Below the pieces are notes generated by a model that was not told where the DNA came from, did no database searches, and worked only from the letters and a program-made list of their open reading frames with translations. Shown one piece after another: positions 50,831-59,408 of a stretch of 64,000 bases of DNA; the first letter of the stretch is position 1; the number at the start of each line of letters is the position of its first letter. The position numbers were made by a program, and so were the translations under genes. Origin of the DNA: DATIYF01 sp035517775 (GTDB lineage: Bacteria; Acidobacteriota; Terriglobia; Terriglobales; Acidobacteriaceae); the NCBI GenBank assembly GCA_035517775.1, contig DATIYF010000093.1, positions 1 to 64,000 on the forward strand, given 5' to 3'.

Positions 50831-51742
50831 ATGACCAGTCTGGGCAAGGTTATCCGGTCAGTGCAAGCTTTCGGCCGCGAGCTCTCCCGCAAATCAACCC
50901 CAGCCGTTTCCCAACCCCTGCCTGCTATCGGCCTCGCGCTGGGCGGCGGCTTCGCCCGCGGCATCGCCCACGTGGGCGTCCTCAAGGTGCTCGAGGAAGA
51001 AGGCATTCCCGTGCGTATGGTCGCGGGGACCAGCGTCGGCGCTCTCATCGGCGCCGCTTATTGCAGCGGCCTGACTCTTGCCGAGCTCGAAGCACTCTGC
51101 CACAAAGTCCGCTTTACTACGTTTGCCCGCTGGACCCTCTCGCGCTACGGCTTCGCCTCCAATGACCGCATGATCGCTTTTCTCACCCGCACGCTGAAGG
51201 TGCGGACCTTCGAAGAGCTGCGCATTCCCCTGGCCGTGACCGCCACCGACTTCAACACCGGCGCCGGCGCGGTGTTTCACTCCGGTCCCATCATTGATCC
51301 GGTGCGCGCCAGCTGCGCCTATCCCGGCATGTTCCTGCCGGTGCAGATCGGCGGCCGCTGGCTGGTGGATGGCATGCTCTCCCATCCCGTGCCCTCGTCT
51401 CCGCTGCGTAAGTTGGGGGCCGAGCGCGTGCTTGCCGTGCACCTGCGCGGCCAGTGGTCTAAGACCACCGCCCCGCGGCATCTCTTCGACGTGATCGGCC
51501 AGTCTTTCGCCATTGCGCAGGATATGCTGGGCCCGGTCTGGCGAGGCGCCGCCGACCTGGTGATTGAGCCCGATGTCGCCGGCTTCGACTACGACGACTT
51601 CAAGCGCGCCGGCGAGCTGATCCGCGTAGGCGAACTGGCTATGCGCCAGGCTTTGCCGCAAGTGCGCAGCTGGTTTCGCGAGAAGGCCGAGCGCAAAGCC
51701 CCCGCAATCATTGTCCGCCCCTCGCCCATGCCCGCCGACTGA
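50831..51742 (+). CDS. Patatin-like phospholipase
   Basis: 303 aa from the ATG at 50831 (GTGGGG upstream); a GTG at 50819 is an alternative. The patatin fold motifs are complete: oxyanion hole GGGFARGIAHVGVLKVLEEE (residues ~41-60, G-G-G-x-R/K-G), nucleophile GTSVGALIGAAYC (G-T-S-V-G, Ser near residue 73) and the catalytic Asp in WLVDGMLSHPVP (D-G). It is the RssA/NTE-type subfamily. It should cleave phospholipids or lysophospholipids, cytoplasmic or membrane-associated, as no signal peptide is present. It faces the glucosidase gene. Confidence 0.92.
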   Translation: MTSLGKVIRSVQAFGRELSRKSTPAVSQPLPAIGLALGGGFARGIAHVGVLKVLEEEGIPVRMVAGTSVGALIGAAYCSGLTLAELEALCHKVRFTTFARWTLSRYGFASNDRMIAFLTRTLKVRTFEELRIPLAVTATDFNTGAGAVFHSGPIIDPVRASCAYPGMFLPVQIGGRWLVDGMLSHPVPSSPLRKLGAERVLAVHLRGQWSKTTAPRHLFDVIGQSFAIAQDMLGPVWRGAADLVIEPDVAGFDYDDFKRAGELIRVGELAMRQALPQVRSWFREKAERKAPAIIVRPSPMPAD

Positions 51743-51753
51743 GAAGCTCGGGT

Positions 51754-53289
51754 TCAGGAGGGGGCGGAGGTCCAACCGTTGGCCGCTGCCACGCGCGCAT
51801 ACCACCTTCCAGATTCCTTCATCAAGCGCTTCTGCGTTTTGAAGTCCACGTAGGCCAGGCCGAAGCGCTGGCTGTAACCCGCATCCCATTCAAAGTTGTC
51901 CATCAGGGTCCAGGCGTGGTAACCGCGCACGTCAGCGCCATCGTGAATGGCGCGCGCCAGTTCACTCAAGTATCCCCGCAGATATGCAATCCGCTGCGCA
52001 TCATTCACTACGCCTTGCGAATCCGGCAGGTCATTATAAGAACAGCCATTTTCTGTGATCTCAATCACCGGCCGGCGGTAGTCGCGGGTAATGCGCATCA
52101 CCATGTCGTACATTGCTTTGGGCCAGACCTCCCAGCCGAAGCCGGTTTTCGGGCCTTGAGTTCCTCGCTCCATTTTTGCCGGCAGAAGCCAATATTGAGG
52201 AGTGAACAGGCGCTCGCCGGCGCTGGGCGCGGAAACAATCGTCCGGTCGTAAAGGTTGATGCCGAGGAAATCGAGCGGGGCGAGAACCTGCTCCATGTCG
52301 CCCGATTGGATGCCCATGAGGTACATCGCCACTGGAGCGAGCGCATCAGGATATCTTCCTTTAAGCGCGGGCTCGAGAAACCAAAGGTTGCGAAAACCAT
52401 GGGCGCGCTGGGCAGCGATTTTATCTTCTTCCGAGTTCGAGGCCGGCTGGCACGGCGACAGATTGAACGCCGAGCCTACCCGAGACTTCGGCTGCGCCGC
52501 CTTCACGGCGCGAAAGCCCAGCCCCTGCGCCAGATTAGCGGTATGTGTGGCGCGCAATGCATCGTGGATACTTTTTCTTCCCGGCGCCTTGATTCCCTGC
52601 AAGTAGCCCTCGGTGGTGAAGCTGATGGCTTCGTTGAGCAGAATCCAATCGGCCACGCGGTCGCCCAGGGCCCGCGCCACCAGCGCCGCATAATCGGCAA
52701 AGCGCCAAGCGGTATCGCGATTCGGCCAGCCGCCGGCCTCTTCCAGCTTCTGCGGAAGGTCCCAGTGATAGAGAGTGGCCAGCGGGCGAATCTTCGCTTC
52801 GAGCAGCGCATCCACCAGGCGGCTGTAGAAATCCATCCCTTTGGGATTCGCCGAACCCACGCCGGCCGGCTGAATGCGCGGCCAGGAGAGGGAAAAGCGA
52901 TAGCTGTTGAGATTCAGCTCGCGCATCAGGGCGAGATCGTCGCGCCAGCGATGGTAAGAGTCGCAGGCCACGTCGCCGGTATCGCCATTCTTGATCTTTC
53001 CCGGCGTATGCGCGAAGCGGTCCCAGATGGATTCGCCCTTTCCATCTTCGTTCCATGCGCCTTCAATCTGATAGGCGGCGGTGGCCGCTCCCCAGAAAAA
53101 TCCTTTGGGAAACGCTGCGGAAGCAGTCGGCGGCCGAGCCGGCAGATTCATCGGCAGTTCGAAGCCCATCGCCTTAGCAGAGGCCGCCCCCAAACTAAAC
53201 TGCAGGAATTTTCGACGTGTGAAGCCGGCACGGGCAGCGTTTTCGCGGTTCAAATCTACGACCCTGGCGTGCCCTGGAACAAGGGCCAC
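51754..53289 (-). CDS. Glycoside hydrolase family 1 beta-glucosidase, Tat-exported
   Basis: 511 aa from a GTG at 53289, overlapping the upstream gene by 34 bp. Tat signal: FTRRKFLQFSLGAASAKAMG near residues 23-42 (R-R-K-F-L). The GH1 barrel begins FPKGFFWGAATAAYQIEGAW and continues with YRFSLSWPRIQP, then the acid/base Glu in ILLNEAISFTTEGYLQGIKA, where the common T-x-N-E-P is LNEA (Pro to Ala); the nucleophile Glu is in VIEITENGCSYNDLPDSQGV and aglycone-side EWDAGYSQRFGLAYVDF near the end. It hydrolyses beta-glucosides, probably in the periplasm. Activity is expected because both Glu remain. Confidence 0.93.
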   Translation of the reverse strand: MALVPGHARVVDLNRENAARAGFTRRKFLQFSLGAASAKAMGFELPMNLPARPPTASAAFPKGFFWGAATAAYQIEGAWNEDGKGESIWDRFAHTPGKIKNGDTGDVACDSYHRWRDDLALMRELNLNSYRFSLSWPRIQPAGVGSANPKGMDFYSRLVDALLEAKIRPLATLYHWDLPQKLEEAGGWPNRDTAWRFADYAALVARALGDRVADWILLNEAISFTTEGYLQGIKAPGRKSIHDALRATHTANLAQGLGFRAVKAAQPKSRVGSAFNLSPCQPASNSEEDKIAAQRAHGFRNLWFLEPALKGRYPDALAPVAMYLMGIQSGDMEQVLAPLDFLGINLYDRTIVSAPSAGERLFTPQYWLLPAKMERGTQGPKTGFGWEVWPKAMYDMVMRITRDYRRPVIEITENGCSYNDLPDSQGVVNDAQRIAYLRGYLSELARAIHDGADVRGYHAWTLMDNFEWDAGYSQRFGLAYVDFKTQKRLMKESGRWYARVAAANGWTSAPS

Positions 53290-54704
53290 ACTTGATCGCC
53301 GATCAGGCGAAAAATGGTGTACGCTTTGCCCGCCTCAGAGATCGTGCGGAAAAGAAGTTCGCCTCGTCCGTCGCCGTCGGCGTCCACCGCGTCAATAAAT
53401 TCATAGCGGGCCAGCAGATCGAGATGATGATCGTCGGTCACCTGCGAAAAAGCTTTGTGCAGGTCGCCGTAAATATCGGCGTGCGCCACTTCGGCCACGT
53501 AATACTGGAATCCCGCGGGGGCCCTGGCCGTCTGCGGCATACGCGCCGTGGCGGTTAAAACCGCGACCGGTTCGTTGCTCAGCGAAAGATCGAGTACGTG
53601 AAGTTGTATGTTGTCGAAAACAGGCTGGGGCGGTTTTGCTTTGCCACGCTGAGTCGCGTGCCTGGGCTCGGCGGGGCCCACCGTTTCTGACCATAGTTGT
53701 TGCACCCGGGCGAGAACGTCGGCCGCCGCCATCGCCAGAATTTTCTTGCGGAGTTGCTGCTCCTCCTCCGGCTTCATGGGATAGGTATAGGGATGCGGCT
53801 CCGGGCCGCCCGCATCGGAGATGGCGGGAATCACCTGCACGCCGGAGGAATTCGTTGCTGCGGCCGCCGGAGCATGGGGGCTGGCCGAGCCTTTCACCGG
53901 CGGTGTTTTCGGCGGAGTCGTCCACTGCACTTTGCCGCGCTCCAGGACCGGGCGGTAAACGTCCTGCTGATCGGCTGAGGGCGGAGTAGTGCCGGCCTTA
54001 GTGGTGGATGGTTGCTGCGGAGGTGGAGGCGTAGAGGCAGACTGTGCCGGCGGGGCAGAAGCCGTCGTCGAAGCCGAAGTTGCTGCCGGCGGAGGCGAGG
54101 CCGAGGTGGAGGTCGAACCCGAGGTGGAGGTCGAACCCGAGGCCTGCGCATTTGCAGGCCCGGGCGGCTTCGGCTTTTCTGACTCTGGCCGGCGCAGCTT
54201 CGGCGGCCCTGAGTCTTTTTCTTCGATGTCGCGCGGCGCCGATTCCGCTACCTGGCCCTTCGATCGCGGCTTGGAGCCGGCGGGCTGGAAGGTGCCCTCC
54301 GCCATCCAGGTGTTGTTGTGGCTCTGCAGGTCTCCGGTGATGGTGAACAATCCCAGGGAAGCGCCTGTGCGCTCGGCCTCGTACACCGTGCCCGGCTCCA
54401 GCGCCATGGGCACGGGCGAAGCTTTATAAACGCCGGCATCGTAGAACTCGCCGTCGTACATGATGACGACAGGGACGAGATGGGCCTTGCCGTTGGGCGC
54501 CATCTCCAGCAGGCCGAGAGCCCGCGGACCCTTATCCGGCTTAGGGGCGCGCGGCGTTTGAGCGAATAAGGCCGGAGCCGCCAGCCAGGCCAGGGCCGCG
54601 AAGATGACGGCCCGCCGCGCCTTGCGATATAACCTTGGACCAGCCGCCGAGCCCGTTTCTGAACCGAACAATGCCCGGCTGGGAGAAGAGACTGCCATGG
54701 ACAT
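53256..54704 (-). CDS. Exported protein with Ser/Thr/Pro-rich linker and a Ca-type loop
   Basis: 482 aa. A signal/anchor segment lies at ~29-48 (RAVIFAALAWLAAPALFAQT). A compact domain follows (~55-150: VPVVIMYDGEFYDAGVYKAS, ELTGDLQSHNNTWMAEG-like). Residues ~170-300 are low-complexity Pro/Ser/Thr/Ala (QASGSTSTSGSTSTSASPPP, KPKPPGPA), built partly from two perfect 18-bp DNA repeats at 54103-54138. The C-terminal ~140 residues form a domain with the EF-like loop DAVDADGDGRGELLFR, as in FG-GAP/VCBS-type repeats. Function unknown. It overlaps the start of the GH1 gene by 34 bp, implying coupling. Confidence 0.8.
   Translation of the reverse strand: MSMAVSSPSRALFGSETGSAAGPRLYRKARRAVIFAALAWLAAPALFAQTPRAPKPDKGPRALGLLEMAPNGKAHLVPVVIMYDGEFYDAGVYKASPVPMALEPGTVYEAERTGASLGLFTITGDLQSHNNTWMAEGTFQPAGSKPRSKGQVAESAPRDIEEKDSGPPKLRRPESEKPKPPGPANAQASGSTSTSGSTSTSASPPPAATSASTTASAPPAQSASTPPPPQQPSTTKAGTTPPSADQQDVYRPVLERGKVQWTTPPKTPPVKGSASPHAPAAAATNSSGVQVIPAISDAGGPEPHPYTYPMKPEEEQQLRKKILAMAAADVLARVQQLWSETVGPAEPRHATQRGKAKPPQPVFDNIQLHVLDLSLSNEPVAVLTATARMPQTARAPAGFQYYVAEVAHADIYGDLHKAFSQVTDDHHLDLLARYEFIDAVDADGDGRGELLFRTISEAGKAYTIFRLIGDQVWPLFQGTPGS
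54103..54138 (-). repeat. Tandem 18-bp coding repeat, two perfect copies
   Basis: GAGGTGGAGGTCGAACCC occurs twice in direct succession (54103-54120, 54121-54138) and begins a third copy. It encodes the GSTSTS repeats of the low-complexity linker, a likely slippage site. Confidence 0.85.
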
Positions 54705-55170
54705 TAATGATAAAGCCCCGGACTTTACTTTGCCCGACCAGAATGGAGAAAAGATTTCATTGAAGAATTACCGCGGGAAATACGTGGTGCTTTACTTCTA
54801 TCCGCGGGCCGATACCCCCGGCTGCACGGTTGAGGCCTGCGAGTTTCGCGACACCTACAAGAAGATTGAAAAGACCGGCGCGGTGATTCTGGGTATTTCG
54901 CCCGACACGCCAAAGGCGCAGAAGAAATTCGAAGAGAAATACGATCTGCCGTTTACGCTACTGGCCGACGCCGACAAGGAAGTGTGCAACCTCTTCGGCG
55001 TAATTCAGGAAAAGAACATGTACGGCAAGAAGGTGATGGGAGTGGCGCGCACCACCTTCATCATCGGGCCGGATGGAAAGATCAAGCACATCTTCCACAA
55101 AGTGAAGCCGCAGGGCCACGCGGAGGAGGTGCTGGATTATTTGAAGGGCGCAATGAAGGGCGCGGCCTAG
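54697..55170 (+). CDS. bcp: Thioredoxin-dependent thiol peroxidase (Bcp/PrxQ)
   Basis: 157 aa from the ATG at 54697, preceded by GGGAGAAG; the frame is open upstream but the domain starts here. Peroxiredoxin features: DKAPDFTLPDQNGEKISLKN, then the active site YPRADTPGCTVEACEFRD with the peroxidatic Cys in PGCT and the resolving Cys five residues later (C-T-V-E-A-C), typical of PrxQ. GVARTTFIIGPDGKIKHIFH follows. It reduces hydroperoxides with thioredoxin. It is divergent from the exported-protein gene; a repeat-like 80-bp element with inverted ends begins 30 bp downstream (55201-55280). Confidence 0.94.
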   Translation: MDINDKAPDFTLPDQNGEKISLKNYRGKYVVLYFYPRADTPGCTVEACEFRDTYKKIEKTGAVILGISPDTPKAQKKFEEKYDLPFTLLADADKEVCNLFGVIQEKNMYGKKVMGVARTTFIIGPDGKIKHIFHKVKPQGHAEEVLDYLKGAMKGAA

Positions 55171-55200
55171 CGCGCCCCGCGCTCGAGTTGCCGGTGTGCT

Positions 55201-55280
55201 TGTCATTCCAAGGGACTTTCGTCCGCTGGAATCCACTTCTGGTAGTGCACAGCAGATTCCTCGCCGCTCTCGGAATGACA
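55201..55280. repeat. 80-bp element with 9-bp perfect terminal inverted repeats
   Basis: TGTCATTCC (55201-55209) and GGAATGACA (55272-55280) are perfect inverted ends around 62 bp of unrelated sequence including AGCAGATTCCTCGCCGCTCT. It lies in the 139-bp gap between convergent bcp and VOC genes. Size and ends fit a miniature inverted-repeat element; similar sequence with the same ends is familiar from acidobacterial genomes as a dispersed repeat. Confidence 0.6.
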
Positions 55281-55309
55281 AACCGCTTACCGCACGAGAG
55301 CCGCCGGGT

Positions 55310-55687
55310 TCACGAAACATGCTGGCTGATGGAAAGGACATTTCCGTCGGGGTCCTTGAACCACGCGACTTTGTCGCCCGAAGGCGCAGTCCAGATTCCC
55401 AACCCCTGATCCTGGGCGAAGGGATACTTTTCCAGAACGACCCCTCGTTCGCTCAGCCATTTGGCCACGGCCTCGACATTTTGCACTTCCCAACCCAGAA
55501 TGGTCCCCTGGAGAGGCTTGAAAGCAGCTATTTTGGCGACTCTGACCATATGCCCGCCTGTGCGCATCACCAGTGCAAACTGATCGAGACTCACGAATTC
55601 GAGACCGAGCTTACCTTCATAAAAAGCGCGCGCCTTCTCATAGTCCGTGGTGGGCACAAAGCCAATCAACTTTCCCGAATCCAGCAT
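55310..55687 (-). CDS. VOC-superfamily (glyoxalase/dioxygenase-like) protein
   Basis: 125 aa, one VOC module pair. Typical features: MLDSGKLIGFVPTTDYEKAR with F-Y-x-x-x-L (AFYEGKLGLEFVSLD), TGGHMVRVAKIAAF, EKYPFAQDQGLGIWTAPSGD and WFKDPDGNVLSISQHVS, the common VOC end D-P-D-G-N-x-L. The fold usually holds a divalent metal and serves glyoxalase, fosfomycin-resistance or dioxygenase roles; metal ligands are not obvious here, so function is open. It is divergent from the AraC regulator gene (75 bp apart), and the two may form a regulatory pair. Confidence 0.85.
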   Translation of the reverse strand: MLDSGKLIGFVPTTDYEKARAFYEGKLGLEFVSLDQFALVMRTGGHMVRVAKIAAFKPLQGTILGWEVQNVEAVAKWLSERGVVLEKYPFAQDQGLGIWTAPSGDKVAWFKDPDGNVLSISQHVS

Positions 55688-55761
55688 GGCGCACCTCCCG
55701 CCGTTGTGTTTGCATGAATAACACTTGTGCTGCGCACCGGTTCTCGCTAAAGTGACAAAAA

Positions 55762-56601
55762 ATGTCGCACAGGTGTCATAGCGTACTGTATGCCAGGAAT
55801 GGCCGGCTGGTGGGCGAGATCACCAGCGTCACCGCCGAGTTCCAGGATGGCCACGTGATCCCCGAGCATCTGCATCCCGAGGACCAGTTGCTCTTTGCCT
55901 CGAGTGGCGTAATGACGCTGCGGACCCGGGAGAGCTTCTGGATCGTGCCTCCTTTGCGGGCCGTATGGATCCCGGCGGAGACGCCGCACCGGGTGGCGAT
56001 GTCAGGGCCGGTTTCCATGCGGACGCTGTATCTTCTGCCCGCGCTCTGCCGTGCTCTTCCGCGCAAGTGTTTTGTGATGAACGTATCGGGGCTGCTGCGA
56101 GAGCTCATCCTGCACGTGTGCAGATGCAAAAGGCTGAACAAGAAAGTCAGCTCAGAGAGGCGAATGGCAGAGCTCCTGGTCGAGCAATTGAAACAGGCCA
56201 GCCGCGCGCCCCTGCATCTGCCACAACCGGCAGACCGCCGGGCGATGCGCGTGGCGGGGGTGTTGTTGCGGGATCCCGCCGATGAAACGCCGCTCGAGCA
56301 CCTTTGCCGGGAGTGCGGCGCCAGCAAGCGGACGATTCAGCGGCTTTTCCTTGACGAAACCCAAATGACTTTTGCCCGCTGGCGCCAGCAGTTGCGGCTG
56401 CTCCACGGCCTGCAGTTGCTGGCGCGCGGCGAGAAGGTGTCCGCGGCCGCGATGGATTCCGGCTACAGCAGCGCCAGTGCATTCATCTCTATGTTCCGCC
56501 GGGAACTGGGAAGCACGCCGCGGCGCTACATGGGGCTCTCATCGGGCAGGGGGTCGAGATCAGGCCGGCGCCGGATGGCAAGTGGTGATCCGGAACCATG
56601 A
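55762..56601 (+). CDS. AraC-family transcriptional regulator
   Basis: 279 aa. Residues ~20-90 form a cupin-type sensor domain (GHVIPEHLHPEDQLLFASSG, FWIVPPLRAVWIPAETPHRV), and residues ~175-262 are two helix-turn-helix motifs (TPLEHLCRECGASKRTIQRL and EKVSAAAMDSGYSSASAFIS ending MFRRELGSTPRRYM, the conserved AraC C-terminal signature). The cupin H-x-H-x-E-like motif is typical of a subgroup that controls small efflux or detoxification genes. The VOC gene is transcribed divergently 75 bp away. The stop codon overlaps the ATG of the following glycosylase gene (ATGA), so they form one unit. Confidence 0.93.
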   Translation: MSHRCHSVLYARNGRLVGEITSVTAEFQDGHVIPEHLHPEDQLLFASSGVMTLRTRESFWIVPPLRAVWIPAETPHRVAMSGPVSMRTLYLLPALCRALPRKCFVMNVSGLLRELILHVCRCKRLNKKVSSERRMAELLVEQLKQASRAPLHLPQPADRRAMRVAGVLLRDPADETPLEHLCRECGASKRTIQRLFLDETQMTFARWRQQLRLLHGLQLLARGEKVSAAAMDSGYSSASAFISMFRRELGSTPRRYMGLSSGRGSRSGRRRMASGDPEP

Positions 56602-57230
56602 AGCCGCCCGGAGCAGTTCGCCAGCCGCTGCCGCGCATTTTCTTCGACGTGGGCCCGCGAAGGGTTTCTCGCGCGCTGCTTGGCAAAGTGCTGATGCGCC
56701 GCGAGGGAAAGACGCTGCTCGCCGGCCGCATCGTGGAAGTGGAAGCCTATCTCGGCGCCGACGATGCTGCCGCCCATTCTGCCGCCGGACCCACCGCCCG
56801 CAATGCGGTGCTGTTCGGGCCGCCCGGCCACGCCTACGTGTATTTCATCTATGGCAATCATTACTGCCTGAACGTTTCTTGTCTGCCCGATGGCGTCGCC
56901 GGCGGGATTCTGTTCCGCGCCCTCGAGCCGCTCCAGGGCCTTGAGGAGATGGCGCAGCGCCGGGGAATTTCTATCAAGGGCTCTCGCGACTTGCGCAGCC
57001 TGACCAGCGGCCCAGGAAGGCTGGCCGAGGCATTTGGCATCACCCGCGAGCGCGACAACGGAAAAGATCTGACCGCCGCTAGTTCCGATCTCTGGCTCGC
57101 CGACGACGGCTTTCGAGTGCGCAGGGTGCAGGTCACTCCGCGGATCGGGATCAACAAGGCAGTGGAATTGCCGCTGCGCTATATCATCGCCGGGAATGAT
57201 TTTGTTTCTGGGCGGGGAAACCGCCAATAA
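56598..57230 (+). CDS. 3-methyladenine (alkyladenine) DNA glycosylase, AAG type
   Basis: 210 aa. AAG/MPG family features: RVSRALLGKVLMRREGKTLL, GRIVEVEAYLGADDAAAHSA (catalytic Glu in VEAYLG), FGPPGHAYVYFIYGNHYCLN (the YG[MN]-H-x-C-L-N DNA-intercalation motif) and GILFRALEP, then LTSGPGRLAEAFGI. It excises 3-methyladenine, hypoxanthine and ethenoadenine. It is coupled to the AraC-type regulator by the 4-bp overlap, which is unusual for AAG and suggests a damage-inducible unit. It ends in front of the SDR gene at 57348. Confidence 0.95.
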   Translation: MKPPGAVRQPLPRIFFDVGPRRVSRALLGKVLMRREGKTLLAGRIVEVEAYLGADDAAAHSAAGPTARNAVLFGPPGHAYVYFIYGNHYCLNVSCLPDGVAGGILFRALEPLQGLEEMAQRRGISIKGSRDLRSLTSGPGRLAEAFGITRERDNGKDLTAASSDLWLADDGFRVRRVQVTPRIGINKAVELPLRYIIAGNDFVSGRGNRQ

Positions 57231-57347
57231 CGCCGCGAGATTTCTGGCCGCGCTTGAACTCTGCGAAGGGGCTAACCGGCCGGGTGAAACGCGTCTGTTG
57301 CAATCTTAGCGTTTTACAACCCGCCTCCCACAATTTAGGGTTTTGCA

Positions 57348-58373
57348 ATGCGCGTCCTCCTGATAGGCGGCAATGGGTTTATTGGAAGGCCGCTGACGCG
57401 CCAGTTGACGGAAGCCGGGCACGAGGTTGCCATCTTCCACCGCAGCGCGGAGCATTCGCCGGTTCTCCCGGCCCCCCAAATCCACGGCGATCGCAACCGG
57501 CTGGCCGATTACGAAACCGAAATTCGCCAGTTCGCTCCGCAAGTGATCGTGGATATGGTTTTGAGTTCCGGACCGCAGGCAGAGGCCTCGGCCGCCTTCG
57601 CCGCGAAGTTGCAGGCGCGGCTGGTGGCGGTGAGCAGCATGGACGTGTACCGCGCCTGGGGAGTCATGCATGGCACCGAGCCGGGCGATCTGGAGCCGCT
57701 GCCGATCACAGAGGACTCTGCGCTCCGCAGGAGTGGACGAACCTATCCGCCGGAAGTAGTCGAGAAGATGAAGCCGATTTTCACCTGGCTGAATGAAGCT
57801 TACGACAAGGTCGAGGTGGAACGGGCGATGATGGGAGTGGCCGGCAATACAGTAATTCGATTGCCGATGGTGTACGGCCCGGGGGATCGGCTGCACCGCA
57901 TGTACGGGATTTTGAAGCGAATCGCTGACGGACGCCCGGCCATCATTATGGCCGAGAATTACGCCGCCTGGCGCGGTCCGCGCGGTTACGTGGAGAACGT
58001 GGCGCATGCGATTGCCCTGGCCGCGACTTCCAGGCAGGCCGCCGGACGCACCTACCAGGTTTGCGACGAACCAACCCTCACCGAGCTTGAATGGCAGAAA
58101 AAAATCGCCGCTCACGCCGGCTGGGGCGGCCGGTTTGTCACCTTGCCCCGAGAAAAGACACCAAAGCATTTGATGATACCGGGCAACACCGCCCAGCACG
58201 TGGTGGCAAGCAGCCAGCGCATTCGCAGCGAGCTTGGATACAAGGAGGTCGTTGAGGCCGGGGAAGCGCTGCGCCGCACAATTCTATGGGAGCAGGCCAA
58301 TCCTCCCGAAGAGCAGAGCTTTCACCAGTTTGACTACGAAGCAGAAGATTCCGCGCTGCAAGAGTGTGTTTAA
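57348..58373 (+). CDS. NAD-dependent epimerase/dehydratase family protein (extended SDR)
   Basis: 341 aa. Nucleotide-binding start VLLIGGNGFIGRPLTRQLTE (G-G-x-G-x-I-G at residues ~6-12), then a FHRS that suggests NADP. The usual catalytic Tyr-x3-Lys is replaced or shifted (the region NEAYDKVEVERAMMGVAGNT contains Y-D-K-V-E, so Y-x3-K is not exact), so the fold may be non-catalytic or act differently. RLPMVYGPGDRLHRMYGILK and ETVYQVCDEP-like AGRTYQVCDEPTLTEL are typical of extended SDRs. It is preceded by a GC-poor gap with short repeats and followed by a convergent small exported-protein gene. Confidence 0.85.
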   Translation: MRVLLIGGNGFIGRPLTRQLTEAGHEVAIFHRSAEHSPVLPAPQIHGDRNRLADYETEIRQFAPQVIVDMVLSSGPQAEASAAFAAKLQARLVAVSSMDVYRAWGVMHGTEPGDLEPLPITEDSALRRSGRTYPPEVVEKMKPIFTWLNEAYDKVEVERAMMGVAGNTVIRLPMVYGPGDRLHRMYGILKRIADGRPAIIMAENYAAWRGPRGYVENVAHAIALAATSRQAAGRTYQVCDEPTLTELEWQKKIAAHAGWGGRFVTLPREKTPKHLMIPGNTAQHVVASSQRIRSELGYKEVVEAGEALRRTILWEQANPPEEQSFHQFDYEAEDSALQECV

Positions 58374-58388
58374 GATAACTCGGCCACG

Positions 58389-58637
58389 CTACTCTTTCAG
58401 CGGCACGATCAGTTTTTCTCCCTGGCAGAAGGTGGCTACATGCAGCGGCGCGCCCTGCGGGTCAGTGATGTACATCACCGGGCCGTAGCAGTACACGGCA
58501 TGTCCGGTATCGGCGAAGTACCACACCCCGCCTTTGCGGGCCTCCTGCACGGGCCGGGTCTCCACCGGCTGAGGCAGCGGCGCCTTGGGAGCGCCGGGAA
58601 GGGTGAAAGTTAGAAACAGCAGTGCGAGGACCTTCAT
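58389..58637 (-). CDS. Small exported protein of unknown function
   Basis: 82 aa with signal peptide MKVLALLFLTFTLPGAPKAP. The mature part is short, VETRPVQEARKGGVWYFADT, with YCYGPVMYITDPQGAPLH and FCQGEKLIVPLKE, so two Cys and a small beta-rich domain. No family is recognised. It is convergent with the SDR gene and lies 25 bp from the next leftward gene, with which it may be co-transcribed. Confidence 0.6.
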   Translation of the reverse strand: MKVLALLFLTFTLPGAPKAPLPQPVETRPVQEARKGGVWYFADTGHAVYCYGPVMYITDPQGAPLHVATFCQGEKLIVPLKE

Positions 58638-58662
58638 GGGCTCGTCTCTGGGTGTCTCCGGA

Positions 58663-59166
58663 CTAGATCAGATTCGTGGCCCGGCGCACATCCGCCTCAT
58701 CCGACGTCATCTTGGGCGGCCTTAGCGGGGCCTGTCTCTGGAACTTCTGCGAGTTGCGCTTGCTGCCAGCTTCCTGTTGGGGGGGGACTGTACCGGGGTG
58801 TTTCTGGGTCGGGTCAACCTGGGCGAACGGGGTCGAGGGCGTCTGGGATAACGGGGCATGAGCCTGAGAACGGGGTGTGACCGGGTGATGCATCTCGTGA
58901 CTGCGCAGCGCATTCAGCGTGGCAGTATCGCGAAACAGTTCGTGAATCAGATTCCGCTGTACCGTAATGGTTCGGCCCTGCTCTACCACGAGCATGGCCA
59001 TGAGGCCGTAGGAAACCAGGAACAGAACCACCAGGACCGGGAGCAACGTGTGCTTAGGCTTCTGTGGAGCCAACATCGCGTGTTCTGGTTGTAGGTTCAG
59101 CAACGGGTGCTCCTGTTCTATGCCCCTAGGCCGCAGGCACAGTGACAAAAGCAGCTTGGACACCAT
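58663..59166 (-). CDS. Single-pass membrane protein with Pro/Gln-rich periplasmic tail
   Basis: 167 aa from the ATG at 59166 with GGAG 10 bp upstream; an ATG at 59076 (MLAPQKPKHTLL) would be shorter. One helix (LLPVLVVLFLVSYGLMAMLV, residues ~42-61) is followed by a helical stretch (GRTITVQRNLIHELFRDTAT) and a low-complexity Pro/Gln/Ser/Thr tail (SQAHAPLSQTPSTPFAQVDP). No family is recognised. The small exported-protein gene follows on the same strand. Confidence 0.55.
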   Translation of the reverse strand: MVSKLLLSLCLRPRGIEQEHPLLNLQPEHAMLAPQKPKHTLLPVLVVLFLVSYGLMAMLVVEQGRTITVQRNLIHELFRDTATLNALRSHEMHHPVTPRSQAHAPLSQTPSTPFAQVDPTQKHPGTVPPQQEAGSKRNSQKFQRQAPLRPPKMTSDEADVRRATNLI

Positions 59167-59408
59167 TACGGGAATTCTCCGTAAATGGTTCTAGTTAAAT
59201 GAGTTAGCTCATATACAGGGAAGGGTTCTCCGGAAAAGAAGTGCAAGTCATTTCACATTATGGGTAACCGGGTTTTGTTACTTTGCGGCGGCAAAGAGGG
59301 CGGCGTTCATCTTCATCTTGGCGCCACGACAAGAAGGCTGAGAATCCATGTCAACCGCACCCTCCGCCAAGGCATCTGACCGAACGCCGCTTCTGTCGGG
59401 GTTCCCCC

